From NCBI GenBank assembly GCA_002440235.1, contig DJRZ01000011.1:1-42642 (forward strand): a stretch of 42,642 bases of DNA. Direction: 5' to 3'. Positions 7,878-14,407 of this stretch are shown in pieces. The notes beneath the pieces were generated by a model. That model did no database searches, had not been told where the DNA came from, and saw only the letters and a list, made by a program, of their open reading frames with translations. Origin of the DNA: Alphaproteobacteria bacterium UBA6347 (GTDB lineage Bacteria; Pseudomonadota; Alphaproteobacteria; CAAGCB01; CAG-977). The position numbers were made by a program, and so were the translations under genes. Within the stretch, counting starts at the first letter, position 1. The number at the start of each line of letters is the position of its first letter.

Positions 7878-7899
7878 CGTGTCTGCGTTATGTCTGCAT
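7878..7899 (+). promoter_or_regulatory. Candidate integrase arm-type site, left end
   Basis: A 22-bp sequence containing TGTCTGCGTTATGTCTGC, which is two TGTCTGC units 11 bp apart. The same 22 bp occurs at 12959-12980 in the same orientation, and a relaxed copy lies at 13061-13080. Position 50 bp inside attL fits an accessory site for integrase or excisionase. Confidence 0.55.
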
Positions 7900-8280
7900 T
7901 GTGTAACGGGGAAAAGCCGATTCCGGACGGAAATGCCGTTTTTAAATGCGCTTTGTCGTTGCAACGAAACGCTCGAGTCGTTTTTTTTACATACGCCTGA
8001 AACGCGTTTTAATGCCCGTGCGTTCGCCTTTGCGATTTTTGGGAAAGAGGGCGGGGAAAATACGATTGAAAGCGTCCCTTGCTCGTTTTTTTTATTCCGT
8101 GCTGTGTCCGTGCTTAAAGCGTTTCTTTGCTTCTTCTCGGCTTCAAAATTTTCCGCTTTGAATTTTCCCCGATATTCCACGCTAAAAAAAGATTTATAAA
8201 AAACGGGGTACCTATGGCTACATATATATGTTTATCAATTTTGGTTACGGTTAAAGGGGCAAAAAGAGGGCGTATAGTGT

Positions 8281-8359
8281 TCGTTTTGGGTACAGCCGTA
8301 TCCGTTTTGAGTATCTTTCAGTATCAATTTTTATTATCTTCAATATTCGTTTTGGGTAC
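8281..8359. repeat. Iteron-like repeats in the gene-free left arm of the element
   Basis: The 7900-8403 stretch has no gene I can support. It is AT-rich and includes the palindrome CATATATATG at 8221-8230. TCGTTTTGGGTAC occurs at 8281-8293 and 8347-8359, with a close relative CCGTTTTGAGTA at 8302-8313; the first two units are about two helical turns apart. These repeats lie just downstream of the winged-helix gene. They could be binding sites for that protein or for an initiator. With only three copies the case is weak. Confidence 0.4.
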
Positions 8360-8403
8360 GTGTTTTTGATTTTTCGGCGGTTGTTTTTTCAAAATAAGCC
8401 CCG

Positions 8404-8778
8404 TCAGCTTTCGCCGGCGGGGTATCCCTTCCATTTGTCCGTTTTTGGGTGCCCTGTTCTATTGTCCGTCAGGAACGTTAAAAGCCATTCGCTCCGGTTG
8501 CCTTGATAAACGCCGGCTTTCGTCTTTTCGATAAAGCCTTTGTCCGCAAGGTCGTTTAAAGCCCGCTTCGTCGTATTGATCGAAAGTCCGAACTTTTTGC
8601 CGTCGCGGTAGCCGAAAGCAATAAAGCCGTTATTGCTTCCGTTGTAACAGGTAAGCAACGCGCATAAAATCTTAACCGCGCTTCCGGTTAAAGCGGCGTA
8701 AGCCGGACTTTGCACAAGGTTGTGCGGAAGAACAAAGAACGTACCGCCGCAATACGACTTTCCTTTACGGCGCGCCAT
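8404..8778 (-). CDS. Winged-helix protein of phage/plasmid type
   Basis: A 124-residue protein matching a family common on alphaproteobacterial prophages and plasmids. A conserved N-terminal strand motif FFVLPHNLVQSPAYAALTGSA is followed by CALLTCYNGSNNGFIAFGYRDG and then a winged helix (GLSINTTKRALNDLADKGFIEKT, residues about 71-93) and the wing sequence GNRSEWLLT. In such elements the family is usually annotated only as an HTH-domain protein near replication or regulation genes. The ATG at 8778 is chosen because AAAGGA lies 9 nt upstream and family members start MARK-like; an upstream TTG at 8787 is possible. It overlaps the preceding gene by 14 nt, so translation is probably coupled. Confidence 0.75.
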   Translation of the reverse strand: MARRKGKSYCGGTFFVLPHNLVQSPAYAALTGSAVKILCALLTCYNGSNNGFIAFGYRDGKKFGLSINTTKRALNDLADKGFIEKTKAGVYQGNRSEWLLTFLTDNRTGHPKTDKWKGYPAGES

Positions 8779-9739
8779 TGATAACAATCCTTTCGCCGCC
8801 GTTGTTGTCGTTCGCGCTTCGCAACGACTGTAACGCCGCCGCTTCCGTCAGATTGACGGATAGCCTTGACAATAGCCACGCGGGCAGGTGCTGCGCTTTG
8901 AAAAATTCAAGAAAGAACGCGTCAACGGGAATAAAGACGTTTTGCGCGCCGCTTCCGTTGCTGTTCGCCGCCGCCCGCCACCGCGCCGCCGCCAACGGTT
9001 GCGATAGGACAAAACGCGCCATTTGAAACGGAACTAAATAAGCTTCGGCGGTGTCGTCAAAGGTGAACAGATAGAAATCCGTCCGTTCGTTCGGATCGGT
9101 TATACAGGAAACGAACCGCCCGCCGTTGTTTCGAACTTCAAAAGTAAGCTCGGGAATGTTTTTATTTCGCCAATAACGGCAAGTTCCCGCCTTGCGCCGT
9201 TTCGCGTCCACCCGCGCCGTCATGGGCGCGCCGGTGCGCGGCTCGGCATAAGTGACGAGATAATCAATTCCCGCGAATTGCCGCGTTAAATCCGCGACGA
9301 CTTCAATCTTTGCAGGCGTCGGGAAAAAGCGTTTTAAAATTTCAATATCGGAAACTTCAAACCTTTTACTGTAATCAATATCCCGCGCTTTTTGTTCGGC
9401 TAGGCTCTTGTTGTCGTTCGCCACTTGACGTGTACCGGTAAAGCGGATATTATACCTCTGTTTTTGCGTTAAGGGGCGGTCGCCGTTATTTGCGGCGATC
9501 GCTCTTTTTGTATCGGTCATTTGCGCCCCCCTTTCCGCGTTGCCGGCGGCGTTGTCGTTTGCGCTGGCGGCTTCCAGTTCCCTTACCCACGCTTCAAACG
9601 CGTTTCTTGAAATAAGAGTGCGTTTGCCCGCCTTGAAACAAACGGGGGCTTTTCCCCTGTTTTTCAAAGTGTAAAACAAAGCGCGGCTGATTCCCGCTTC
9701 CTTGCAAAAATCCGCAATGGATAAAAGTTCTTTCTGCAT
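8765..9739 (-). CDS. AlpA-type HTH fused to a possible PD-(D/E)XK-like domain
   Basis: A 324-residue protein. Residues 1-56 look like an AlpA/excisionase-type MerR-like helix-turn-helix (LLSIADFCKEAGISRALFYTLK, then GKRTLISRNAFEAWV). A low-complexity Ala/Asn linker follows (about 57-125). The middle (140-240) carries AGIDYLVTYAE, then TARVDAKRRKAG, PELTFEVRN and TDFYLFTFDDT. The spacing of D159 with V-D178-A-K180, followed by strands, recalls the metal-binding D...(D/E)xK arrangement of PD-(D/E)XK nucleases; this is an inference from a short motif. The C-terminal 80 residues are unassigned. In integrative elements an AlpA protein normally directs excision; fusion to a larger domain is unusual. 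An internal Met at residue 74 could yield the second domain alone. Confidence 0.7.
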   Translation of the reverse strand: MQKELLSIADFCKEAGISRALFYTLKNRGKAPVCFKAGKRTLISRNAFEAWVRELEAASANDNAAGNAERGAQMTDTKRAIAANNGDRPLTQKQRYNIRFTGTRQVANDNKSLAEQKARDIDYSKRFEVSDIEILKRFFPTPAKIEVVADLTRQFAGIDYLVTYAEPRTGAPMTARVDAKRRKAGTCRYWRNKNIPELTFEVRNNGGRFVSCITDPNERTDFYLFTFDDTAEAYLVPFQMARFVLSQPLAAARWRAAANSNGSGAQNVFIPVDAFFLEFFKAQHLPAWLLSRLSVNLTEAAALQSLRSANDNNGGERIVINGAP

Positions 9740-9853
9740 AGTCTAATCCTTTCGGTTGTTAAATTCTCAACAGGCTTTCTTTGCCTGTTTTCGTTTTCAA
9801 CCGTTATCAGATCGCTTTATGCAAATAGGCTTACTGCAAAAGCATTAAAGGGC

Positions 9854-10510
9854 TTACTGCGAAACTTTTTTCGCGGCGTAAAAATAATTCTTAACCGTTT
9901 GTTTTTTCATGGTTTTTCCGTCTATCGCAACGGAGTTTTCCGTAAAATTTATTTCCGCGCCGTTAAAATTGTAAGGTTTCTTTTTACAGGCATTTTTCCA
10001 TATTTTCCAAGCATTTTCAAAAGTTGAAGACTGATTTTTTTCTACGAAACTTTCAATGAATTTTTGTAGCGGTTCGTTGCGTTTTCCCGCTTTTCCGCCT
10101 TTGCGTCCCGCTTCGCTGAAAACATTGCTTGCCGTATTGTCAGATACAGAGTTTTTTTCGGTCGCTTCTTTCTCTTTTTCTTTTTCTTCCTGCAAGCGTT
10201 GGATCAAAGATTTATCGTCTAAAAAGGCTCTAATTACGTCACTGCGATATGTTACGTCTTCATAATTATGGCAACAATTAGAATCGATAATAGAATAACT
10301 TTCGTCGTCGTTCTTTTTTGCAGTGTAAAATTTGTTTGCGTCAGTTATATAAGCTTGATTGCGTTCTACAAGATTTAAGCTGTTAACAAAATTTATAAGA
10401 ATCCCCCGCGCCTTGCGTTTTAACGCTTCAGGGGCGTCGTGTTTTAAATTAAGTTCGTCAAGGTGTATGATAAAATCAATCGCTTCTTCATAGTTCAAAT
10501 CTAAATCCAT
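9854..10510 (-). CDS. Hypothetical element protein, 218 aa
   Basis: Unknown function. N-terminal residues 1-60 are acidic and helical (LDLNYEEAIDFIIHLDELNL). The middle has a charged coiled stretch LQEEKEKEKEATEKNS near residue 115, then a glycine/lysine turn EAGRKGGKAGKRNEP. The C-terminal 80 residues are Lys/Asn-rich with aromatic residues (ENAWKIWKNACKKKPYNF, then KKQTVKNYFYAAKKV) and could bind nucleic acid. Codon use is AT-rich and unlike the chromosomal genes. The ATG at 10510 follows AAAGGA at 10 nt; a TTG two codons earlier is a less likely start. Its mRNA leader contains the folded region at 10547-10602. Confidence 0.65.
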   Translation of the reverse strand: MDLDLNYEEAIDFIIHLDELNLKHDAPEALKRKARGILINFVNSLNLVERNQAYITDANKFYTAKKNDDESYSIIDSNCCHNYEDVTYRSDVIRAFLDDKSLIQRLQEEKEKEKEATEKNSVSDNTASNVFSEAGRKGGKAGKRNEPLQKFIESFVEKNQSSTFENAWKIWKNACKKKPYNFNGAEINFTENSVAIDGKTMKKQTVKNYFYAAKKVSQ

Positions 10511-10546
10511 AGTCAACCCGTCCTTTCAGTTCGTCCTATAAGCAAA

Positions 10547-10602
10547 GCAGAGGAAACGGATTAGGACTTGTCCGCTTTTCGCCCCGTCGGGCTATCCTCT
10601 GC
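10547..10602 (-). promoter_or_regulatory. Three-way-junction-like inverted repeat
   Basis: GCAGAGGA (10547-10554) pairs with TCCTCTGC (10595-10602). Between them lie two smaller hairpins, CGGA...TCCG and GCCC-CGTC-GGGC. The whole is in the 137-bp gap between rhuM and the 218-aa gene, 37 nt before that gene's start on the transcribed strand. No T run follows, so it is not a plain terminator. It may be an mRNA leader structure, an mRNA-processing site or a protein-binding cruciform. Confidence 0.5.
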
Positions 10603-10653
10603 GATCTTTTGCGCGTCCGCGCGCTTCCCCCTGTGCACGGCGTTCTTACGGGG

Positions 10654-11676
10654 TTAATCTTTTTTGAAAAGCCTTTTTATCTGTCTGTCAAAATCGGATT
10701 CTATCTTTTGCGTTTTGTTGAAAACGTCATATTCGGACAAAGCCTTTTTAACCGCCGTTTCGTGCGAAACAGAGCCGTTTCCGCTTAAAACGCGGTATTC
10801 GTTGAAAGAAAGAAACTTGTTCACGCTGTCCACGAATTGCGCCATTGTAAAAGCGTTTCTGTTTTCTATAATCCGTTCTATATAGTCAAAGAAAGCCCCT
10901 ATCGCGCGTTCAAGGCGTTTTATCTCGTCTTCGGTCAGATAGTTTTTCGCTATAACGGTATCGGACTTTAAAACCCGTCCGTCGGGCGCGTTCTTAAACG
11001 TCTTCAATCCCATGAGGGGCTTTGTCGCGTCCGCGGTGTTGTAAATGATCTCCGCCGCCGTCTGTCCGGTAATCGCGTAATGGAATTTGTTTTGAACGGT
11101 GGCGTAAAAATCCCGCGTTATATCGCTGTTTCTGTCGTAATCAATGGAACACTCCGCGAAAATATCCGTTATTTGTTGCCAAATGCGCCGCTCGCTCGCC
11201 CTGATAGAGCGTACCCGCTCCAAAAGTTCCCGAAAGTAATCTTTACCGAAATACCGCCCGTTTTTCAGTCGGTCGTCGTCCAAGATAAAGCCTTTGATTA
11301 TAAATTCCCGCAAGCGTTCGGTCGCCCATATCCGAAAGCGCGTGGCTTTTGCGGAATTTACCCGATAGCCTACGGAAATGATCATATCCAGATTGTAAAA
11401 GGTCGTTTCGTATTTTTTTCCGTCGGCGGCAGTGTGTGCAATTTTTGCACATACTGAATCTTCCTTTAACTCCGCAGCTTCGAAAATGTTTTTGATATGT
11501 TTCGTTACAACGCTTCTATCGACGCCGAAAAGCTCCGCAATTTTCTTTTGGGGCAACCAAACCGTTTCGTCGTGTAAGAACACTTCGATTTTCGTTTTTC
11601 CGTCCGGCGCGGAATAAAGCAGGAAGTCCGTCAGTTCGTCCGCCGTCGTTATCGTTTTTAATTCGTTTTTCGTCAT
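10654..11676 (-). CDS. RhuM-family protein
   Basis: A 340-residue member of the RhuM (virulence RhuM/'Fic-DOC N-terminal associated') family, first named from a Salmonella pathogenicity island and frequent on phage and genomic islands. The N-terminal region is typical: KIEVFLHDETVWLPQKKIAELFGVDRSVVTKHIKNIF (a helix-turn-helix-like segment, residues about 30-68). The family core then follows: TTFYNLDMIISVGYRVNS, then RFRIWATERLREFIIKGF and ERVRSIRASERRIWQQI. The C-terminal part is helical and charged. The molecular function of the family is unproven. The ATG at 11676 follows AAGGGAAAACC and lies 9 nt after the integrase stop, so it is probably co-transcribed with integrase. Confidence 0.88.
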   Translation of the reverse strand: MTKNELKTITTADELTDFLLYSAPDGKTKIEVFLHDETVWLPQKKIAELFGVDRSVVTKHIKNIFEAAELKEDSVCAKIAHTAADGKKYETTFYNLDMIISVGYRVNSAKATRFRIWATERLREFIIKGFILDDDRLKNGRYFGKDYFRELLERVRSIRASERRIWQQITDIFAECSIDYDRNSDITRDFYATVQNKFHYAITGQTAAEIIYNTADATKPLMGLKTFKNAPDGRVLKSDTVIAKNYLTEDEIKRLERAIGAFFDYIERIIENRNAFTMAQFVDSVNKFLSFNEYRVLSGNGSVSHETAVKKALSEYDVFNKTQKIESDFDRQIKRLFKKD

Positions 11677-11685
11677 GGTTTTCCC

Positions 11686-12942
11686 TTATTTTATCGCTAC
11701 AATCTTGTTTTCCCGCCGGTTCGTAAAGGGCAGTTTCGCCACCGCGTCCCGCAACGTCGTATCGCAAAGGTGCGCGTAATGTTTCGACGTTATGCGCGTG
11801 TCGGCGTGTCCCAAAAGCTTTGAAATGGTCAAAAGGTCAACGCCCCTTTGCGCCAGCATACTGGCGTATGTGTGCCGTAATTCGTGAAAGCCGATCGGTG
11901 GGGATATTTTCGCTTTTTGACAAGCTTCTTTCATAGGGCGCTGTTGGTCGTTCTTCGCCCATTGCCGCCCGTTCTGTCGAATAAAGACAAAATCCGCACT
12001 CGTCTTTCCGGCGGTCAGGCTTTCGAAAAAATCCAATCCTTCCGGCGGCAGGGGGACGTAACGCCCTTTGCCGCTTTTTCCCGGCTGTATAAAAATCAAT
12101 CCCTGATCGGGCATAAAATCATAAACGCGCATTGCCGCCAGTTCGCCGTAACGCGCGCCGGTAAATAACGCGCCTTGTATCAAATCTTTAAAATCGGGTT
12201 CGGCGACGTTTAAAAGAAGATCGGCTTCATACGGCTTTAAAAAACGAATCCGCGCTTCTTCAACTTTGGAAAACGGTTTTACGCGCCGCCAAGCGGTGTC
12301 GTTCGCCGTCTTGCCGTCATAAAAGGCTTTGTTCAATATTGCTTTGAAGACGGTTAAAATCCGGTTCGCTGTGGCTTTTCGCGCCCGCTTTTCGTTTTCC
12401 GTTTGCGGTGGCGGCAAATAGGCTTGCGTTTCAAAAAGCCTTGTCCTTGTCCGGCGCGGCTTCGTCGCTAAACTTTCGTGCCATTGTTTGATTTTAAGCG
12501 TCGTCAGTTCGCCGATCAGGCAATCCCCGAAAGCGGGCAGAATATGCGCGCGGATTGTCAGCGCAACCGATTTGTAGCTTTTTCTGTTCAATTTAAACCA
12601 ATTCAAATAATCGTCAGCCGCTTGGGAAACGGTTAAGGGCTGGGTTATCAGTCCCGATTCAACCTTATATTCCTTTTCAATCAAGCGCGCCTTTTCCGCC
12701 GCCTGAAAATAGGAAAAAATCGTTTCGCCGTCCGCGTCTTTAAAGTCGTCCGCTTCGCCGATCAGGCGCGTTTTGTATTCATGAAAGCCGACCCGCGCCG
12801 TCCAAGAGCCAACGCCTTTCGCGTCGCGTCTGTAACATAACGCCAAACCGCCGCCGATTCCGGCATAAAACTTTTTTTGAATCGGTAATTTAAGCCGCGC
12901 CGTTCTGTTGTCAAGTGTGTTCGCCCTGTTTGTTCTTGCCAT
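11686..12942 (-). CDS. Tyrosine recombinase (P4-type integrase) of the element
   Basis: A 418-residue integrase. An arm-binding-type N-terminal region (1-100) is followed by a SAM-like core-binding domain (about 103-215, LTVSQAADDYLNWFK onward) and the catalytic domain (about 232-405). Catalytic residues are R264 in TGARYGEL, K near 289-292, H353 and R356 in HELRHTYAS, H379 in LLGHAD, and nucleophile Y389 in SKHYAHL. The open frame extends upstream through attR, but the ATG at 12942 starts just after AAGGCACTTTTTA and leaves the arm-type repeat at 12959-12980 in the leader. Binding there could let integrase repress its own gene. It faces inward from the right end. Confidence 0.95.
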   Translation of the reverse strand: MARTNRANTLDNRTARLKLPIQKKFYAGIGGGLALCYRRDAKGVGSWTARVGFHEYKTRLIGEADDFKDADGETIFSYFQAAEKARLIEKEYKVESGLITQPLTVSQAADDYLNWFKLNRKSYKSVALTIRAHILPAFGDCLIGELTTLKIKQWHESLATKPRRTRTRLFETQAYLPPPQTENEKRARKATANRILTVFKAILNKAFYDGKTANDTAWRRVKPFSKVEEARIRFLKPYEADLLLNVAEPDFKDLIQGALFTGARYGELAAMRVYDFMPDQGLIFIQPGKSGKGRYVPLPPEGLDFFESLTAGKTSADFVFIRQNGRQWAKNDQQRPMKEACQKAKISPPIGFHELRHTYASMLAQRGVDLLTISKLLGHADTRITSKHYAHLCDTTLRDAVAKLPFTNRRENKIVAIK

Positions 12943-12958
12943 TAAAAAGTGCCTTTTT

Positions 12959-12980
12959 CGTGTCTGCGTTATGTCTGCAT
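12959..12980 (+). promoter_or_regulatory. Candidate integrase arm-type site, right end
   Basis: Identical 22-bp copy of 7878-7899, 17 nt upstream of the integrase start and 108 nt inside attR. It is well placed for both recombination and control of int. Confidence 0.55.
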
Positions 12981-13060
12981 AGCGTTCCAAAACCATTAAA
13001 AACAGAATAGGACGATAAAATGCAGTATTCAAGAAAAACAATAACTTAAAAGGTTTTTTC

Positions 13061-13080
13061 ACGTCTGTAAATGTCTGTTC
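13061..13080 (+). promoter_or_regulatory. Relaxed third arm-type site
   Basis: ACGTCTGTAAATGTCTGTTC has two GTCTG units 10 bp apart, resembling the 22-bp repeats, and lies 8 nt from attR. Confidence 0.35.
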
Positions 13081-13087
13081 GGCGGGA

Positions 13088-13138
13088 CTTTCACGGCGGT
13101 AACTGGGGTTCGAATCCCCATGGGGTCGCCAAATTAAA
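13088..13138 (+). repeat. Right attachment site (attR), tRNA-Glu 3' half
   Basis: 51 bp identical to 7777-7827. It holds the host's original tRNA-Glu 3' end, now cut off from the 5' half. The host terminator follows directly. Confidence 0.92.
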
Positions 13139-13140
13139 AT

Positions 13141-13164
13141 CCACCCGAAAGGGTGGTTTTTTTT
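13141..13164 (+). terminator. Original host terminator of tRNA-Glu
   Basis: CCACCC-GAAA-GGGTGG followed by eight T residues, two bases beyond attR. Confidence 0.85.
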
Positions 13165-13251
13165 ACGCCTGATTCGATTTTTGTTTCGCCGGATTTGCGC
13201 CGCCGCCGATAACGCTTGCCAATCGATTAAAAATTCCGTACTCTGATAAAG

Positions 13252-13522
13252 GTTCGCCGTCAAAGCGAACAAGCGCCTTAGCGGGCGCGGAGTCCTAGAA
13301 AAACTCTTTCGGCTATACCGGCGCAGATATGTGCCGTAACCGTTTTGCGCAGGCAAATACGGAAAATATCCCCGACTTTTTTGAACGGTCGGGGAGCTTT
13401 TGATGCATGTTCAGAACGCAACCCGTCTTATCCTCAATTTTACAGGGGGCGTTTAAAGGTCAAAAGGATCAAGTATAGCTGATTTTTTCTACTCCCCGAC
13501 CGCTTTCGGCGGTCATTTTTTT
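13252..13522 (+). promoter_or_regulatory. Structured leader with apparent attenuator before the Cys-rich protein gene
   Basis: No gene is supported in 13139-13544. Hairpins follow one another: GTTCGC 13252-13257/13265-13270; GCGCC 13273-13277/13284-13288; CGGCGCA 13319-13325/TGTGCCG 13330-13336; TTTGC 13344-13348/13353-13357. Then CCCCGAC (13370-13376) can pair with GTCGGGG (13388-13394). The same strand, as CGGTCGGGGA (13386-13395), can pair with TCCCCGACCG (13493-13502). That segment is also half of a terminator, GACCGC-TTTCG-GCGGTC (13498-13514) plus seven T. This is the layout of mutually exclusive terminator and antiterminator pairing. The terminator ends 23 nt before the next ATG. It could alternatively be the end of a separate small RNA. 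Confidence 0.45.
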
Positions 13523-13544
13523 AACCTGAAAAAAGGAGGGGATC

Positions 13545-14330
13545 ATGAAAAAAGCGTTTTTATTGATACTGTCGGCGGTTTGGCTGGTATCGGCGTTTCC
13601 GGCTGTCGCCGGCACGGGTAAACGGCTGTGCGTCGAAGGAAAAGAGGGAACTCGCGATTATTTTGACTATTGCGCTGCCGTCAAAGCGAAAAGAATCATT
13701 TACAACTGCGCCCCCGGCTTTGTTTTGATTTATGCGGAAAACGGATATCTTTGTCATCGGGAAAACACTTTTCACGAAGGCGTATGGACGAGCCCGAACG
13801 GTCATGTTCCGAACAAATGGGATATATTGGATCAAACCCGTTTTCCGTGCGAACCGCGAAACGTGCCGCAGGATCCCGAAACCGGCGAATGCATGCCGGG
13901 ATTCCATGAAAGCGTTTCCGATTACTATGCCCAAGTGAACGCCTATCAAGTGGCGCGTGGACAGATTTACGACGCCGACGACGCGGAGGAAATGTCGCAC
14001 TTGTGCGCATACGGGGATCCGAACTGCGGTTCTCCGTGGAGCGCGACAATATCGTGCGGCGAGGCTATTCCGAATTGCGATATATGTAACGGAACGTTGG
14101 TTTGTTCCGAATGCCAGTCCGGATATGTTTTGCAGGACGGCAAGTGCGTGGAACGGGTCGCCTGTCCGTCGAACTGCGCGGAATGCGATTCGTCGGGCGT
14201 CTGCACGAAATGCGACGGCGGCTATGTCTTGAAAAACGGCGCTTGCGCGGTCAAGCCGAAAACGCAAATCGCGTTCTGCCCGCCCGACAAGACGCTGACC
14301 GCCGATCTGTGCTGCTGCGTTTCGAAATGA
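13545..14330 (+). CDS. Secreted cysteine-rich protein
   Basis: A 261-residue exported protein of unknown function. The signal peptide is KKAFLLILSAVWLVSAFPAVAG, with likely cleavage after AVAG or just before. The mature part has more than 25 cysteines. Residues about 165-240 hold repeated growth-factor-receptor-like knots: CNGTLVCSECQSGYVLQDGKC, then CDSSGVCTKCDGGYVLKNGAC (each 20-21 residues, shown as landmarks). The C-terminus ends in LTADLCCCVSK. Such Cys-rich, G-Y-V-L repeats look like surface or adhesion modules and would need periplasmic or extracellular disulfide formation. AAAGGAGGGG lies just before the ATG. It is a stand-alone gene behind the leader at 13252-13522. Confidence 0.8.
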   Translation: MKKAFLLILSAVWLVSAFPAVAGTGKRLCVEGKEGTRDYFDYCAAVKAKRIIYNCAPGFVLIYAENGYLCHRENTFHEGVWTSPNGHVPNKWDILDQTRFPCEPRNVPQDPETGECMPGFHESVSDYYAQVNAYQVARGQIYDADDAEEMSHLCAYGDPNCGSPWSATISCGEAIPNCDICNGTLVCSECQSGYVLQDGKCVERVACPSNCAECDSSGVCTKCDGGYVLKNGACAVKPKTQIAFCPPDKTLTADLCCCVSK

Positions 14331-14351
14331 CGCGCTTTGAAACCGTCTGAA

Positions 14352-14381
14352 AAAACGCCGCCCGAAACCGGACGGCGTTTT
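14352..14381. terminator. Bidirectional terminator
   Basis: AAAACGCCG pairs with CGGCGTTTT around a 12-nt loop, between the convergent Cys-rich protein and ABC-F genes. Confidence 0.75.
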
Positions 14382-14407
14382 CCGTCGCCGCGAAAGACGG
14401 CGAAGGT

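Larger units (their letters stand above)
7777..13138. mobile_element. 5.3-kb integrative element in tRNA-Glu
   Basis: The interval is bounded by 51-bp direct repeats (7777-7827 and 13088-13138) made of the tRNA-Glu 3' half plus AATTAAA. The repeat offset is 5311 bp, which is the element's unit length. A tyrosine integrase is the outermost gene at the right end. All five genes lie on the minus strand. The DNA is more AT-rich than its surroundings. Cargo is a RhuM gene, an unknown Lys-rich protein, an AlpA-type HTH fusion and a winged-helix protein of alphaproteobacterial phage/plasmid type. No capsid, packaging, relaxase or recognisable replication helicase is seen. It is best read as a phage-satellite-like or minimal integrative element; whether it moves on its own is unknown. 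Confidence 0.9.

Noticed and set aside
7831..8199. Open frames on both strands in the left arm of the element
   Set aside because: No ribosome site, AT-rich with Phe/Lys-rich or tRNA-derived translation, no recognisable domain.
12943..13356. Integrase extension to 13356
   Set aside because: It would run through attR, the host terminator and the arm sites; the extra residues show no domain and the ATG at 12942 gives a normal integrase length.
13370..13522. SRP RNA, 6S, RNase P RNA or tmRNA
   Set aside because: None of the conserved segments of these RNAs could be found on either strand; only the hairpin and terminator pattern is supported.
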